This document shows positions 12,101 to 24,100 of a DNA stretch of 64,000 nucleotides, one piece after another. The position numbers and the translations under genes were made by a program. The notes under the pieces are model-generated. The model searched no databases. It was not told the DNA's origin and saw only the letters and a program-made list of their open reading frames with translations. Source of the stretch: Phytoseiulus persimilis (lineage: Eukaryota; Arthropoda; Arachnida; Mesostigmata; Phytoseiidae); contig CM075101.1 in assembly GCA_037576195.1 (NCBI GenBank), forward strand, positions 7,192,001 through 7,256,000, given 5' to 3'. The stretch's first letter is position 1. Each line of letters starts with the position of its first letter.

Positions 12101-14946
12101 CAGGAAACTCTCGATGTTGACATTTCTGCCACCGGAGACCCTGCTGCTGGCTCCGGATCGGCGCTCACTTGAGCGACGGCTTCAAATGAACGGAATCATC
12201 GATTCAGCGGAGAGAGCTATCGTTGAACACTCTCTGCCTTCATTGTGACAACCGACGGCGGTCGTAAGATTCTGTTTCGCGACGGTCGGAACCAGTGGTT
12301 TGTCTCGGGCCTAATCGGTGGGGAGAGTTCTCCTCAGATTCATCGCCATGCGGTTTCCTTCTTGATCGCGCCCAGCGTTGTGCATCAGCTGCGGCTATGG
12401 CCAGGCACAAGAAGCCCCAGGGCACCGAGGGTCTCCTGATAAGAACTTTTGCTCTCGTCAGCCTGCCCTTCTCCCGGCGGTATGTTATCGAAGTTTTCAC
12501 GGGCAACATTATCTATCTAATCAGAGATAGTATGCGCCTAGGTGCCAAAGGTGCGTTTTATAACACGAGGAAAGGCTGTCACGAACCGGATACAAGAACG
12601 AGATCCGCTCGCTGTGGCAGGGGGAGGCGAATCGCCCAGATCAAGAGACATTCAGGGCAGGGCTTGGAGGATCTATTTCGGATCGTTGTTTTTTTTTCGT
12701 GAAGAGCGCTTTTTCGCTGAAGTTTCCGGATACCGCCTCTGGAGGCGCATTCCCGCCCTAACTCGCTGAGACGGGGCACGCTTCTCAGACTACTCCCATA
12801 TAGGAATATGCGCTCGTCATGATACGAAGTTTTGTCAGCGGGGACAAGGTTTCAGACCGGAGTTTTGGATCAGCGTCCTGATCATGGAAAGGATCCGCTG
12901 ACGCCTTCAATCCCAATTGAATGCCAACGCGGCTAGCTGAACCGCGGTCGATATCCGCTCTCGTGAAATATTTCGTGTCAGTCCGTCGGGCGAGCTATCG
13001 AAACTCGGTCGGTTCCATTGCCAGTTCAGAGTTCCGTATCGAGTCCGATCGTTAGGAGCGAACTCGCCGAAGGGCTTCTTCGCGCTTCGAAAGGCACGAG
13101 GAGCCTGTTAAGTACTGCGAGGATTCCGACTTCGGCATGGCATTCTTCCGCCAGAGACGAACGATTTCCTCAGAGATGACTCGACCCTTGCTCAGCGGAA
13201 GCATTGGCTGTGGATTCTGGCAGAAAAATCTGAGAGAGATGACTTATCCGAGATGCCCACTCGGAATTCCGAAAGTCTCAGTATGAGACCCAAACTCCGT
13301 CTTCTGCCAGACGGAAGAAGTAGCTTCCACGCCCCGATCGCAAAGATTGCTTCATTCCGCACTTCCGAATCAAGACCCTTGCCGCGCGATGAAGATGGAC
13401 AACAGCGCCTCGCGTCTCATGCCTGAGAAAATTCCAGAATTGAAAATTCAAAATCAATTGTAATTATGGCGCATATAAAGTCTCTGTTGAAGAAAGCTGC
13501 ATGGTATGTCGAAAGTTCGCAAACAGCTGCTTGCGGTCAGATGACTGTAGATTCCGTCTGATGATGTGGTAGACGTTGTCGCGGGAGCAGCACCATGAAC
13601 GAAATCGGGGATCGTTGTGCCTTTGAGTGTACCTCACTCATTGGATAAATCAGTTTGAAGAACCCTCGCCCCGCGGTCTCGTCGCTTCTCAATGGCCTCA
13701 ATATTCTTCAGAAATAAGGATTCTGTGCTCCGAAATGATGATATGGAACCGCTGCTCGATGAAGGAAGTCCTCGGTAAGTCTCTGCTTGAGTCGAACATG
13801 GTTTCGAGGAGACTTCTCCTCAACTTCAAATCAAAAGAGCTCCGATTGCATTTTGCATTATTTGAGTTCGTTATGCCTCCGAAAGAGAGATCGGAGTGCT
13901 TCTCTGTTTTTTCGGGAGGGGCAACTCACAAAAAGGACACACCATGATTCACAAGACTTACTCTGAGTGCAAAAGACAAAACAAAAATGAAGGAGTGGAG
14001 AAGGTGAATGGATAATCCAGCTGGAGTGTGGGTCTCATATAGATGATATCCTTCGGAAAAACCTGAGGCTCATTTTCAGGAAGATGCGAGAGGATGGAGG
14101 TTCGGAAGAGTTCTGTGATTGTGAAAGTGTCGTTCTGAACCGCTGAGTCTTAGCTGTGCGTCGTGGAATTCAACCCCCGATTCCGAATCGGTCGGATCCG
14201 CTCTCAGTAGAGCGGCTATCTGGGGCACTTCGCGGCGGGAAGCGACTATAAAGAGCGGAAGATTCATGCATTCGTTTCCGTTTCTGATCATAATGAATGA
14301 GACGTGTGTTTTTTTACACTGCACAGTTCAAAAAACTCCCGATGAATTTTAAACGACCAGAGAGTTCATATGCATGAAATAGTTGTATTAGAACATCCAA
14401 GTTGTATCATATAATAAACTCAGCCGATACCGGCCAAAAACTCTCTCGAGTACAATGAACTACTGACGAGCGTAGAGTTCCCACTTCACGTATCGACGGA
14501 GAGCCTCTAAAGAGTAAATTCTCGTGGTCGGGCCTGACGCCTCTGAGCTCTTCGGTCGAGTTGAATGTATTTCGCGAAGCTGCTCTTTCCTTGGAAGCGT
14601 GTCCCGAACGGTTGTGACCTACACCAATGATGTTCTCACTCTCCATGGGGTCAGCATGAGACAGTTGCGGCTGAAAGTGTAATCGGAAGGAAGACTACCG
14701 AATTCTCAGCTGGAAGAGAATATCTGAGGGTCGGGCCTGTTGAACAGTATCTCGTCGCTTCGCTGTGATAGACAACACTCGAGCGTTTCATATACTTCGG
14801 GCTTAAAACACATTTTTTCGGTTTGTCCGCCGAGCCATCCAACCATCTGTTTCTTCAGTATACCTATTCTGCTCCGTTCAAACATGGGACCAATAGATGA
14901 ACAGAGCCTGTTCGCATTGTCGGCTCCCAGCTCTTGCACTTCGGTA
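9180..14946. other. Gene-poor intergenic stretch
   Basis: About 5.8 kb with only short, overlapping open frames on both strands and no recognisable protein motif. A perfect hairpin at 11762-11793 is listed separately. An AATAAA at about 9772 could serve CYB5R but is nearly 600 bp from its stop. No tRNA or rRNA gene was recognised. Confidence 0.5.
11762..11793. repeat. Perfect 13-bp-stem hairpin
   Basis: TGAGAGAGACCTC (11762-11774), loop ATCGAA, then its exact complement (11781-11793). It is isolated, with no neighbouring gene to give it meaning. Confidence 0.7.
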
Positions 14947-14954
14947 CTGCCAGC

Positions 14955-15868
14955 TAGGGATCGCAAAAAAACCGCCAAGCGGAACCGCGGGACCGCGGTT
15001 CTGCCCAGGAGCCGCGATTACCCGCGGTTCTTGGCGATTACCCGCGGGTAGCCGCTGCGAGCCCGCGGGTACCTCCGGTTCCTAGGGGTTTGCCGCGGGT
15101 AACCGCTGCGAGCCCGCGGTCCCTGGCGTTTACCTGCGGGTACCTGCCAGTCCGGTGGCTACCCGATGGTCTTCGAGCTCATCTCTGACGCCATCATCCA
15201 TGAAGCGATCACAAAACCCTCTCTTTAATCGCTCATACGAGCCTCATGGAATCGCTCGTGCATATGGAGAAGCACGGAAAGGCGTACTCGATTTTTCTTC
15301 CGAACCGTGCGCGTTGTATGATTGACAAACCGAAAATTCATGGGATCGGCGCGCATAATTTATTATTTTCGAGTCGAACGAAGTTCTGATACAATACAAT
15401 TTTGCCTCGAGTGTCAGTGGCTTAGCTAGATTGCTTTGTAGTCGAAGGCTATCCGAACGATGAAGATGTTGTCTAAAGTCGACTGCCTCAGTCGTGTGCG
15501 GTTTTTGCCGATGACAAAGTTCAACACGCTGAAATCTCGTTCTGGCTGGACTGAGGTTGTAGGAACTGTTATAAGGACATCGTAAACTCCAACCGTTCCA
15601 ATACATCTTTGCTGCTAGACAAGGGGCCATTGGCCTATAATACTGAGAACAGGCCATCAGTTGCCAGGCTCCCCAACAGACGGGAACCTGAAAACCGCGG
15701 TCTGCGGTCGCGGGTGCCCGCTCGGAACCGCGGGTAGACCGCGGGTACCCGCCAGGACCAGCAAGAACCCGCGGGTTGCGGGTATTACCCGCGGTCTCGA
15801 GGGAGGTCCGCAACCCGCGGGTCATACCCGCGTCCAAGGGAGACCTCGCGGTTCCGCTTGGTTTATTT
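14955..15868. mobile_element. hAT-like non-autonomous DNA element, GC-rich subterminal repeats
   Basis: The 914-bp unit is flanked by an exact 8-bp direct repeat CTGCCAGC (14947-14954 and 15869-15876), the hAT-type target-duplication length. The left end begins TAGGGATCGCAAAAAAACCG and continues CCAAGCGGAACCGCGG. The right end, read inverted, is AAATAAACCAAGCGGAACCG, so the termini match imperfectly and the outermost right bases look lost. Subterminal zones (about 14990-15170 and 15690-15850) are packed with CCCGCGG/CCGCGGGT motifs in both orientations, as in transposase-binding arrays. A 269-codon minus frame (15244-16053) crosses the right boundary. A stretch near 15450-15560 faintly recalls a hAT dimerisation domain, but I would not call a transposase. 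Confidence 0.75.
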
Positions 15869-16254
15869 CTGCCAGCTTCCGTCGCGAGAACCGAAAGCCT
15901 GATGTACTCGTCACTCTCCTTTCCCTCGGGTGGCTTTCCCTCACAAGTTGGACTCGACGCGTTGGCCATCCATGCGAACATGATTTCAGTCGACGAGCGC
16001 CATTCCTTTGTTCGTACCTTTACGTGGAGCTCGTATGACGCAAGTATAGGCACCGTCTGCCGAGTAGAACAGTCCTCTTGGTGAGTGCGGCGCGCTTGGA
16101 ATCATTCTGCAAAAGTGATTCAAGGCGCATTACTCCACCGTTCCCGTACCTGGTCGGGAGTACAATATGTAGGAAATTCTTCTAAAGGTTAGATTGGCTT
16201 GTTCAATGAAAGCCATTATGATTGGCGAGATTGATGGGTTTCCTTGATCGGTTG

Positions 16255-16781
16255 GGCTGATCACAGAACCGCACTGCAGTAGGAAACTCGAGCAAGGCCG
16301 GGACTCTGCAAGCTCCTTCAAAGAATTCGCATCTTTAAGTGATGATGAATTTGAATTAACCATCCAACGTTGCTGTTCCCACACTCCATCAGAGGTGCTC
16401 CGCCAGGATGTCCCAGAACTCGATTATATATGGAAACAACCCGTTTTACGTTTTCATGCAAGAGGGATGGACTACGGCAAGGAAAGAATCGGAATCTCGT
16501 CGTTTCTATCTTCCATGGTTCGAGTTTCAGACTTTTGTCAACTCACCAAGGTTGGAGTATCAGCCTCTCTGAGGATGCAGCGAGAACTCATCGAGTTAGG
16601 GGAGGAGAATGGTGCCCTCGTGCGGGACACCGCGCAGAAATCCGTCGTTCACAGCTTTTATGACACGAAAATTGGAGAACTCGACGTAACATGGCCCTGC
16701 GAATACGATCGTTCCAGGATCAAACCCGCCGACAGTTTTTCGAGTTATGGCCGAGATTCAGAACCCTCGCGGGCAGGATGA
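16255..16781 (+). CDS. Unidentified open frame
   Basis: A stop-free plus frame of about 175 codons, ending at 16781. The composition looks protein-like (SDDEFELTIQRCC, LDYIWKQPVLRF, RMQRELIELGEENGAL, a helical acidic run) rather than repetitive. There is no in-frame ATG near its start, so it would have to be an internal or terminal exon or a remnant. I do not recognise the family. No convincing partner exon was found on either side; the ABCA gene begins 1.4 kb downstream on the same strand and its own start is well supported. Confidence 0.25.
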
Positions 16782-18176
16782 TTGAAAAGTACTGATCGCG
16801 TTCAAGATTATCATTTGTCCCGACGTAGGGTCGTGGTGTGATCTACTGACAGAAAAACGTTATTCGGGGCTCGAAGCGGGACTATTTCATGCGCCCCACG
16901 AGCTCCGTGGGGCTTTTCGGAACGGCGATCATAAGGCTTGTCCAGTATATCTCCGATTTCAAGACCTGACCGATGAATTGAGCATGTCGGGTATCAGGTC
17001 ACGTGAACTCCGGAGACAGTAACATGACATTGCCCTCACGTTTTCCCCGTGTATTTGATGGAACATCCAGTTCCACAAGCTGTGGGACGAGCATTTTGCA
17101 TTGGTGATGGATGCGAGAGCAAGGCCGAAAGTCATGATTAAAATTCATGGCGGTGCAATCATTACCGGAACGAGAATCGTGATAGGGCTCAGTCTGGAAA
17201 AACTTGGGGCGGAGTCCCCGTTACGGAGTGGGACAAAATTCTGCGACAGCTGTGATCGGTAGTCCACGTCACTGTCGCGAGTGAGGAACAGCTGTAGGAC
17301 GGACGCCTGCCACGGCTGAAAGAGCCGGTCGACACCATAGAGTTTGTTCGAGTGTCTCCTTCTAACAATTCTGAAGGTGTGGGAAGACTGTCCAATCTCC
17401 CGGGTGCCTCCGTGCTATCTCGTGTCTCCCCGATCGGATGTATAGGTTCAAGTTGTTCCGGGCAACATAAGTTTCCGACGCCGCTCGGACTTCGGAGCAC
17501 TCGCCACGGTGTCTGGCGGTCTACGCAGATCGAAGCTCTGATCGGTGCCACGTTTCCCATCTGTTGGGGTCTCATTGGAATTTTGACCCCTATCCGTTTC
17601 GGTTGGCACAATGACTGTCGGAGTTCGACAGAGGAAAGAGCGCTTGCTCGAGGTGGACGTGTTCGATCCACAGGCGTGAGTTTGTTTTGTACGTCGATAC
17701 TGATTCCGTGTTCGTATACAGACACCCGAACCATCCGAACTCGTCCGGAGCCCCGATTCGTCTCGTTTAAGGCTGAATCAGTAGGGGGACTGGGGTGAGG
17801 GCGGGAAGGGGCGTGAGGATCAACCCGAAGCGACCGCTCATGGAATTCGGTTGACACGAACGAGGAAAAGCGAGTCGACATCACATGAGAGTTCTTCTCG
17901 GAACTCGTCGAGTACTGAAGATGCTCGCCAACATCATGAGCAGCTTTCCGGTCTACGACTAAGAAAAACTCGGAATCCGCGTCTATTTCCAAATCGCTCT
18001 TCGCGTGATTTTATCTACATTGAACTCGAAGCTGCCCGGAGTGTCCGGGAGGTCGCTGAGAAGGGATCGTCGTAGGAGTTTGGTTCCTGAAATTTTAATG
18101 ACTGAGAACGCTAGGGCTCACACCCTTGGACGACATTGAAAGAAGAATCGATATTGAATATTACAGAGTACATTCT
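16782..18176. other. Intergenic upstream of ABCA gene
   Basis: Contains a 267-codon minus frame (17189-17992) rich in Arg, Ser and Pro with no domain I recognise. It overlaps other open frames, so I treat it as a chance ORF. The ABCA promoter should be in this stretch; no TATA box was identified with confidence. Confidence 0.4.
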
Positions 18177-21100
18177 ATGCCCAGGTCTGACGACCCTGAT
18201 ACAAACTCCTTGGTGAAGCTTTCGTTGCCGCTCTATGAGCACAAAATGGGGCTCCGGCAACAGCTCGAAGCACTACTGTACAAAGACTATGTTATCCGGA
18301 AGCTGAAACGTCATTACATCGCTTCGCTCATCGAAATCATCATCCCGGTATCACTCATAGGTGAGTGTGAACTCCAGATTCGAGCTGAGATCAAGTACCA
18401 GCCACGAGCTTCTTCGTTCCCCAATAAATGAACAGCACCCCAGGTCCAGAGGGGGATACCGGAAATTTGCCGAGGGACTCGAGCGTCCGTCTGTGTAGTA
18501 AATGAAACTCATTCATCGCCAGCCCTGGTTGTGTATCTCAAGTCGCAAACCTCGAAGATTGGCGTGGACACGACACCTCAGTGGTCAGGCCCAGATTTTT
18601 ACGAAGCGAAGGGACCCTATGGACGGAACGACTTATATTTCTATCGATTCAACGTCGAACCCAAGAATGAAAAACAACTCCTACGCGTCCTGCAGAAAGA
18701 GATGGCCACGATAATCTATACACCGACGAACCCGTACACGGACAAGCTCATGGAAGCTTTCGTGAGGGTAAACGCCACGAGAGGTTTGTTCCCACCGGAG
18801 CAGGCTCCGATTCTGATGAGCGATCTGTTGCGGGAAACTCCGAGGGAGCGAAGAGGATCCCTGAAAAATTCTGCTCCCTTTCAGAGATCAAGAGCTTCCA
18901 CAACGAGGAGTCGATGAATGAGTTCCTCGAACTCAACACGACGGCCGTCGAGCTGGGGATTGTTTTCGACAACGTACAGAAGGCCGGTCACCTCGGCTAC
19001 ACGTTGAGGTTCAACAGTTCCCGATATCATTTTCACACAAACAAGCGCTTCACTGAAAACGAAATGGGCCCTAGATCTCAATCGCTCTCGTTCGAAGAGA
19101 GGCATCTCCTGTGGCCCGTTATGAACATGCTCTTCGAGAACCATTTGGCTTTTTATCAGATCGAGGATAAAACCGGAGAGTTGCCGGTTTCGCCGAAGAT
19201 GAGGCTTTTCCCAACTCCAAGGTGGGTTCTCATTTCCCCTTCTCGACTCGTCTCTCTCTCTCTCTCCGTAGTTGGACGAGATTCGTTTCCTGCTGCTCGT
19301 GGGAACACAGTTGGTGTCCTCGGGCAGATTTGATGATGATTTCCACTCGAGTGGCCATGAATTCCAGGGCTGTTCGATTTCAGATACGCTCGGGACGCTT
19401 CCTTGGCAACCGTTTCTCAGTTCATACCTACGCTCCTCTCGGTGGGCTGTATATTTTTTGTAGTATTCTTCTGTAAACAGATCATCAGCGACAAGCAGAG
19501 CAGAGTTCGGGTGAGTTTAAGCAGCTTGCAAGGATTTAATGTTGGCGTACCCGTTCAACAATGCTCAGTAAAACCCGAACCGAAGCTGCACGGACATGAT
19601 GGCTGTTGCAGGAGCTCCTCCGCATGATGGGATTGTCGGACCTCGTATACTGGCTGAACCTTTTTTGTGTCGGCGGAATCACGCTCGGGATGGTAACCGC
19701 CATAGCAACGTTCTGCTTCTGGTTCAACTTCAACGACGTACGAGTTCTCTCGCATTCGAATCCCGTCATTGTTTTTATGGTACTGATCGTCTTCAGCGTG
19801 AGTGCAATACTCCAGATCCTGCTCATCACCGTCCTCCTGAATTCCCGTTAGTACTCATATTTTGCTGGTGCTTTTTTCGGACGAATTACTCGACGATTCG
19901 CGGAGGAATCGAACAGCTTCGGAGCTCTGGCTGGTCCAACTCCGTTCGGAGTTGGGGGCGATAGCACTCGCCTCTGTTCCGTCCTGCGCTCGGCTACGCA
20001 TCCCTTCAGATGTTCAGCTTCTCCGTTTTGAATTCCAGCTACTCTGGGTGCGATGTTCTCCATGTTGGTGTGGTTCGTCTCCATGCTTGTCGCTTCCGTC
20101 TGGATGGATCCTGAGAACGGGAAACGATATCATTCGTTGACCGCCGATCAAAAGATGTGGTCCTCAATGTTGCCGTGCAGCGGTCTGTATTGGTGTTTCA
20201 AACTCATCACGTTCTGGGAAGAGGCCGCCGAAGGGGCCCAGTTCGGCAACTTGGCTAAAATTGCGAGGGCCGGAGACAATGTCACCTTGTTGGGCATTCT
20301 GTCTATGATGGTGGCGTCCTGGTTCATCTACGCGTTCCTGATTTTCTATCTCGACGCGGTGATTCCTTGGCAGTACGGCGTGCCGAAGAGCCCTTTCTTC
20401 CTATTGAAGAGATCTTACTGGTTCCCGTCCTGCGCCAAAGACCTCGACAACGTTTCCACCAGACATCTGCTGGGTCGGGATTCCGGCGGTAAAGACGCCG
20501 AAATGTTCGAGAAGCCTCCTCCGAATTCGGGAGATCCGGTCGTGGTTCTGAGAGACGTCACCCAAGTATTCGGTCACAAGAAAGCTGTAGATAACCTTTC
20601 GCTCGACCTCTACCGGGACCAGATCACCGTGATACTCGGCCATAACGGTGCGGGCAAGACGACAACAATGAATATCCTGACCGGCCTTTTCCCACCGACC
20701 GCGGGAGAGATGTTCATCAACGGCTACAGCGTCAGAGAAAATACGAAACGCGCTCGTCAAGGCATCGGCCTTTGTCCCCAACACAACGTGCTCTTCGATG
20801 AGCTCACCGTCAACGAACATTTATGGTTCTTCGCGAAAATCAAGGGCGCACCCTCGGCCCAAATCGAGACAGAAATCGTCCAGCTCCTTGAAAAGTTCAA
20901 CTTGACACCCAAACGGTACACGATGGCCTCTGGATTGTCAGGAGGAATGAAACGAAAACTTTGCATGGCCAACGCCATGGTCGGAGGCAGCAATGTGAGC
21001 TTGGTTTTTCTCTTTCCCGAATCATCCCGATTCATTCGGAATATCTAATACCGAAAAATTGACAACTGACTTCGTGTCGTTTTCCGAATTCGAAGATCTT

Positions 21101-24100
21101 GATACTGGATGAGCCCACCGCTGGCATGGACCCGCAGGCCCGTCGTGGCGTGTGGACGATTCTTCAAGAGGTGAGTCGCCGTTTCTGCTTCCCGACTCCG
21201 ATCCGAGGATTTCCGAGGAGAATGATTACCCTCGAATCTGACACTCTTCCGTGCTCAGGTGCGGAGGAGTCGCACTATTCTCCTGACCACCCATTACATG
21301 GAGGAGGCTGACGTCCTCGGGGATCGGATCGCATTCCTCGCGGCTGGAAAACTAAAGTGCGCGGGCTCGCCGATGTTTCTCAAGAAGATGTGCGGTGAGT
21401 CGGGGCATCAGTCTGACTCGAGAGAGAAATCTCTTCCACGGTCTAGTTTTCAAGTGAAACGTCGTATGGAGAGTCCTCCGACTGGAGAAGAGAACTTGAA
21501 GCTGGTGCGTTTCAGAAACTGGATATAACATGCGTTGCGCGAAAGCGAACCCGAACATGAGACCTTCCGACGTCATGGAGGTTGTGGACAACCACTTGGG
21601 CGAGAATCAAGCCTTCTTGACCACGGATCTCGGCCTCGAGTTCTGTGTCAACCTCGGATTTCCTGAAACCACTTCGCTCATCAAGCTCTTCCGCTTCATT
21701 GAAGAGCATAAGCCTGAACTAGGAGTAGGTGGAAAGTTTCATATCGATGAAGTGTGATGTCCGGACCTCTCTTTTCTCTAGCGTGCTCTGCTTACCCTGA
21801 ACTGTCGAGGCTCCCGCGACCAAGCTCGTAATATCAGTTGATGCTCCTAAAGGAATCTATCCTGAATTCAGATCGCGAGTCTCGGCGTATCGGTGACCAC
21901 CATGGAAGACGTATTCTTAAAAGTTGGGGAAATGGACGAGATCGACTCTCCTCTGCAGGAACTCCAGCCGAAAGGCTTGGCCGCTCTGGAGATATCCGGT
22001 ACGTTTCGGTTGAAGCAGGAATATTGAACGTAGTTCTGTTGTAACTTGACTTGTCAAAGTCCACTGGAACGAACCCGTTCGCACGCAAAAGCGCTCACAA
22101 AGCCTCGGTTTCAAGATGTAAATGTTTTCCTTTTCCCGAGTTCTTGATTACTCTGGCGGCATCAACCTCCAAGGACTCCATAAATTCTTCACCGAACCGC
22201 TCTCGTTCGAAAGTCGTTCATTGCACATCTGACATTGTCCCGTGATTAATGGGAAAGAATAATATCGGGGAGGGAGTATCGATCAGACTAGTTAACCAAT
22301 CGATCTGGCGGTTCCTATCCGAAGTCAGTTGAATCTCTCTTCGATTCTTCTATTCTCGATCACTCCGTGAGATGGTTTACTAACAAACAAAGTCTTTAGA
22401 GCGATTCCCTTTGATGAAATCTTCTACGGCACGCAAATCAGGCGAGTTTCTGAGTCGTGCATCGCAAGTCATTTCATTAAGGAATGCGAATCGTGTGACG
22501 ACGCTGATACCCGTGGGTAATTGGTATCGCTTGTCCGGTTTCCGCTTCCCATTTCATTTCTTTTTGCTTGTTCTCCTCAATCGACGAAACAACAGTGGGA
22601 ATCAAAGACGCGCTCGTCAGTGGCTTGCGAAGCATCTCCCTCGCTAGCCCGGCTTGGTTGTGCGCAGCAAAGTCATACCTTATGCATGCGCTGCGTGCTT
22701 CATAATCCTCTCGCTTGTGCATCACTGGAGATCTTCAGAAGCTCAATTTTCCTCGCTACGATCCATCGGATAAAGAGAGAGGATTTTTTTTCTCGAATCA
22801 CAGAACGCTTCCCATCCTTCATACGAGTCCGCGGAACTACCTTGTGGAGGAATCAATTCTGTGCTCTCCTCATGAAAAGGATCAATTCAATCAAGCGACA
22901 GTGGTTCATGCCGATCTTCATGGTCCTTCTCCCTGTCGTTCTGATGGCCGGCTTCTGTTATCTCACGAAGAACATCCTCACTCCTGAGCAGAGCGAACAG
23001 GTAAATGAGCGCCCTCCCCAATATCTCGAGTACTCTGTGTTCATTTTCTCTGCTCTGTGTCTAGCGAGAGCATTCGATTAATACGTTGTGTTCTGCGATT
23101 TAAGGATACGGTGAGTCGAAATCCTTGGATTCCCTGCGACAATTCGATAGCGATCCCTTTGTTTCTCGGATAGACAAATTTAATCCTGTTGCACCGAGAT
23201 CCTCAATATTAGTTCTGTTCCCAAAGGTGACCGAGTATCTGTTCAAATCGCTGAAAGGCCCTCAGAAGCAAACCATGGGATTCATACAGAAAGGATTGCC
23301 GCCCCGCTTCGAGTCGGCTTTGCGATCTGCTCTGAGCGATGACGGCGTTCATGTTAGAACCATCGACTACAGCGAGACCAGTTTGGACGATTTCTTGCTG
23401 CGCCAAGGTATTTGAATCGACGGAGAGTAAAGCATAACAACATCTCCGGGACCATCACCGTGGAGAGCGGAACGCATCTCGATGGCATTGCTAGAGTAAA
23501 AGAGCGAGTCCCTTATTGACGGGTTTAACATCGAATTTTAAATATGAAAATTCGTCACAGCTGGTGATGATTCGTCAACGTATAAAGACAACTGGGTTAT
23601 GGGAGCGAGTCGACCGGAGGGGGATGAGGGAAGCCAGCTTTGGTTCAACGGAGAACCGTTCCATATTGGCGCCGCCGCTATTACTCGTTGGCAAACCGCT
23701 CTGTTGCGACAAATCACCAACGACTCGAAAGCCACGGTCGACGTCAGAAATCAGCCCGTAGGTCCGCAATCGGAGAATGCGGCCATGCTCTTCGTGTTCC
23801 GTAGGTTGAAGCCCAATAACTATAAGAAGTTCTCGCAACTCGCCTACTGCCACCTCCAGTGATTTAACGCAAAACCTGAACTCGTTTTCCAGTTCGATTC
23901 GCGTCCCTGTTCCCCGTTTCCCTGGCGTCTGCATTCCTGACATGTTCCCTCGTCTTCTTCCCTGTTCAAGAACGCGTTTCCAAGGCTCAACTGGTGAGCT
24001 TTTGCTTAATGACTCACAGATCGTCAGAGGTCACACCGGAGAACATGCGCTCACCAGTAATGTTAGGAGACTTCGATAGTCTTTGAAAAACTTCGGGAAT

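Noticed and set aside
15244-16053. 269-codon minus frame as a hAT transposase
   Set aside because: It crosses the element's right boundary and target duplication and lacks readable catalytic or dimerisation motifs. The resemblance near 15450-15560 is too faint.
17189-17992. 267-codon minus frame as a gene
   Set aside because: Arg/Ser/Pro-rich with no domain, overlapped by long frames on the other strand, and no splice context; likely a chance ORF.
19222-19383. ABCA exon reading [11 protein letters not shown] in the region after FPTP
   Set aside because: The phase does not fit. The exon ending at 19221 joins 19384 directly to give [15 protein letters not shown] in frame, so this stretch is intron.
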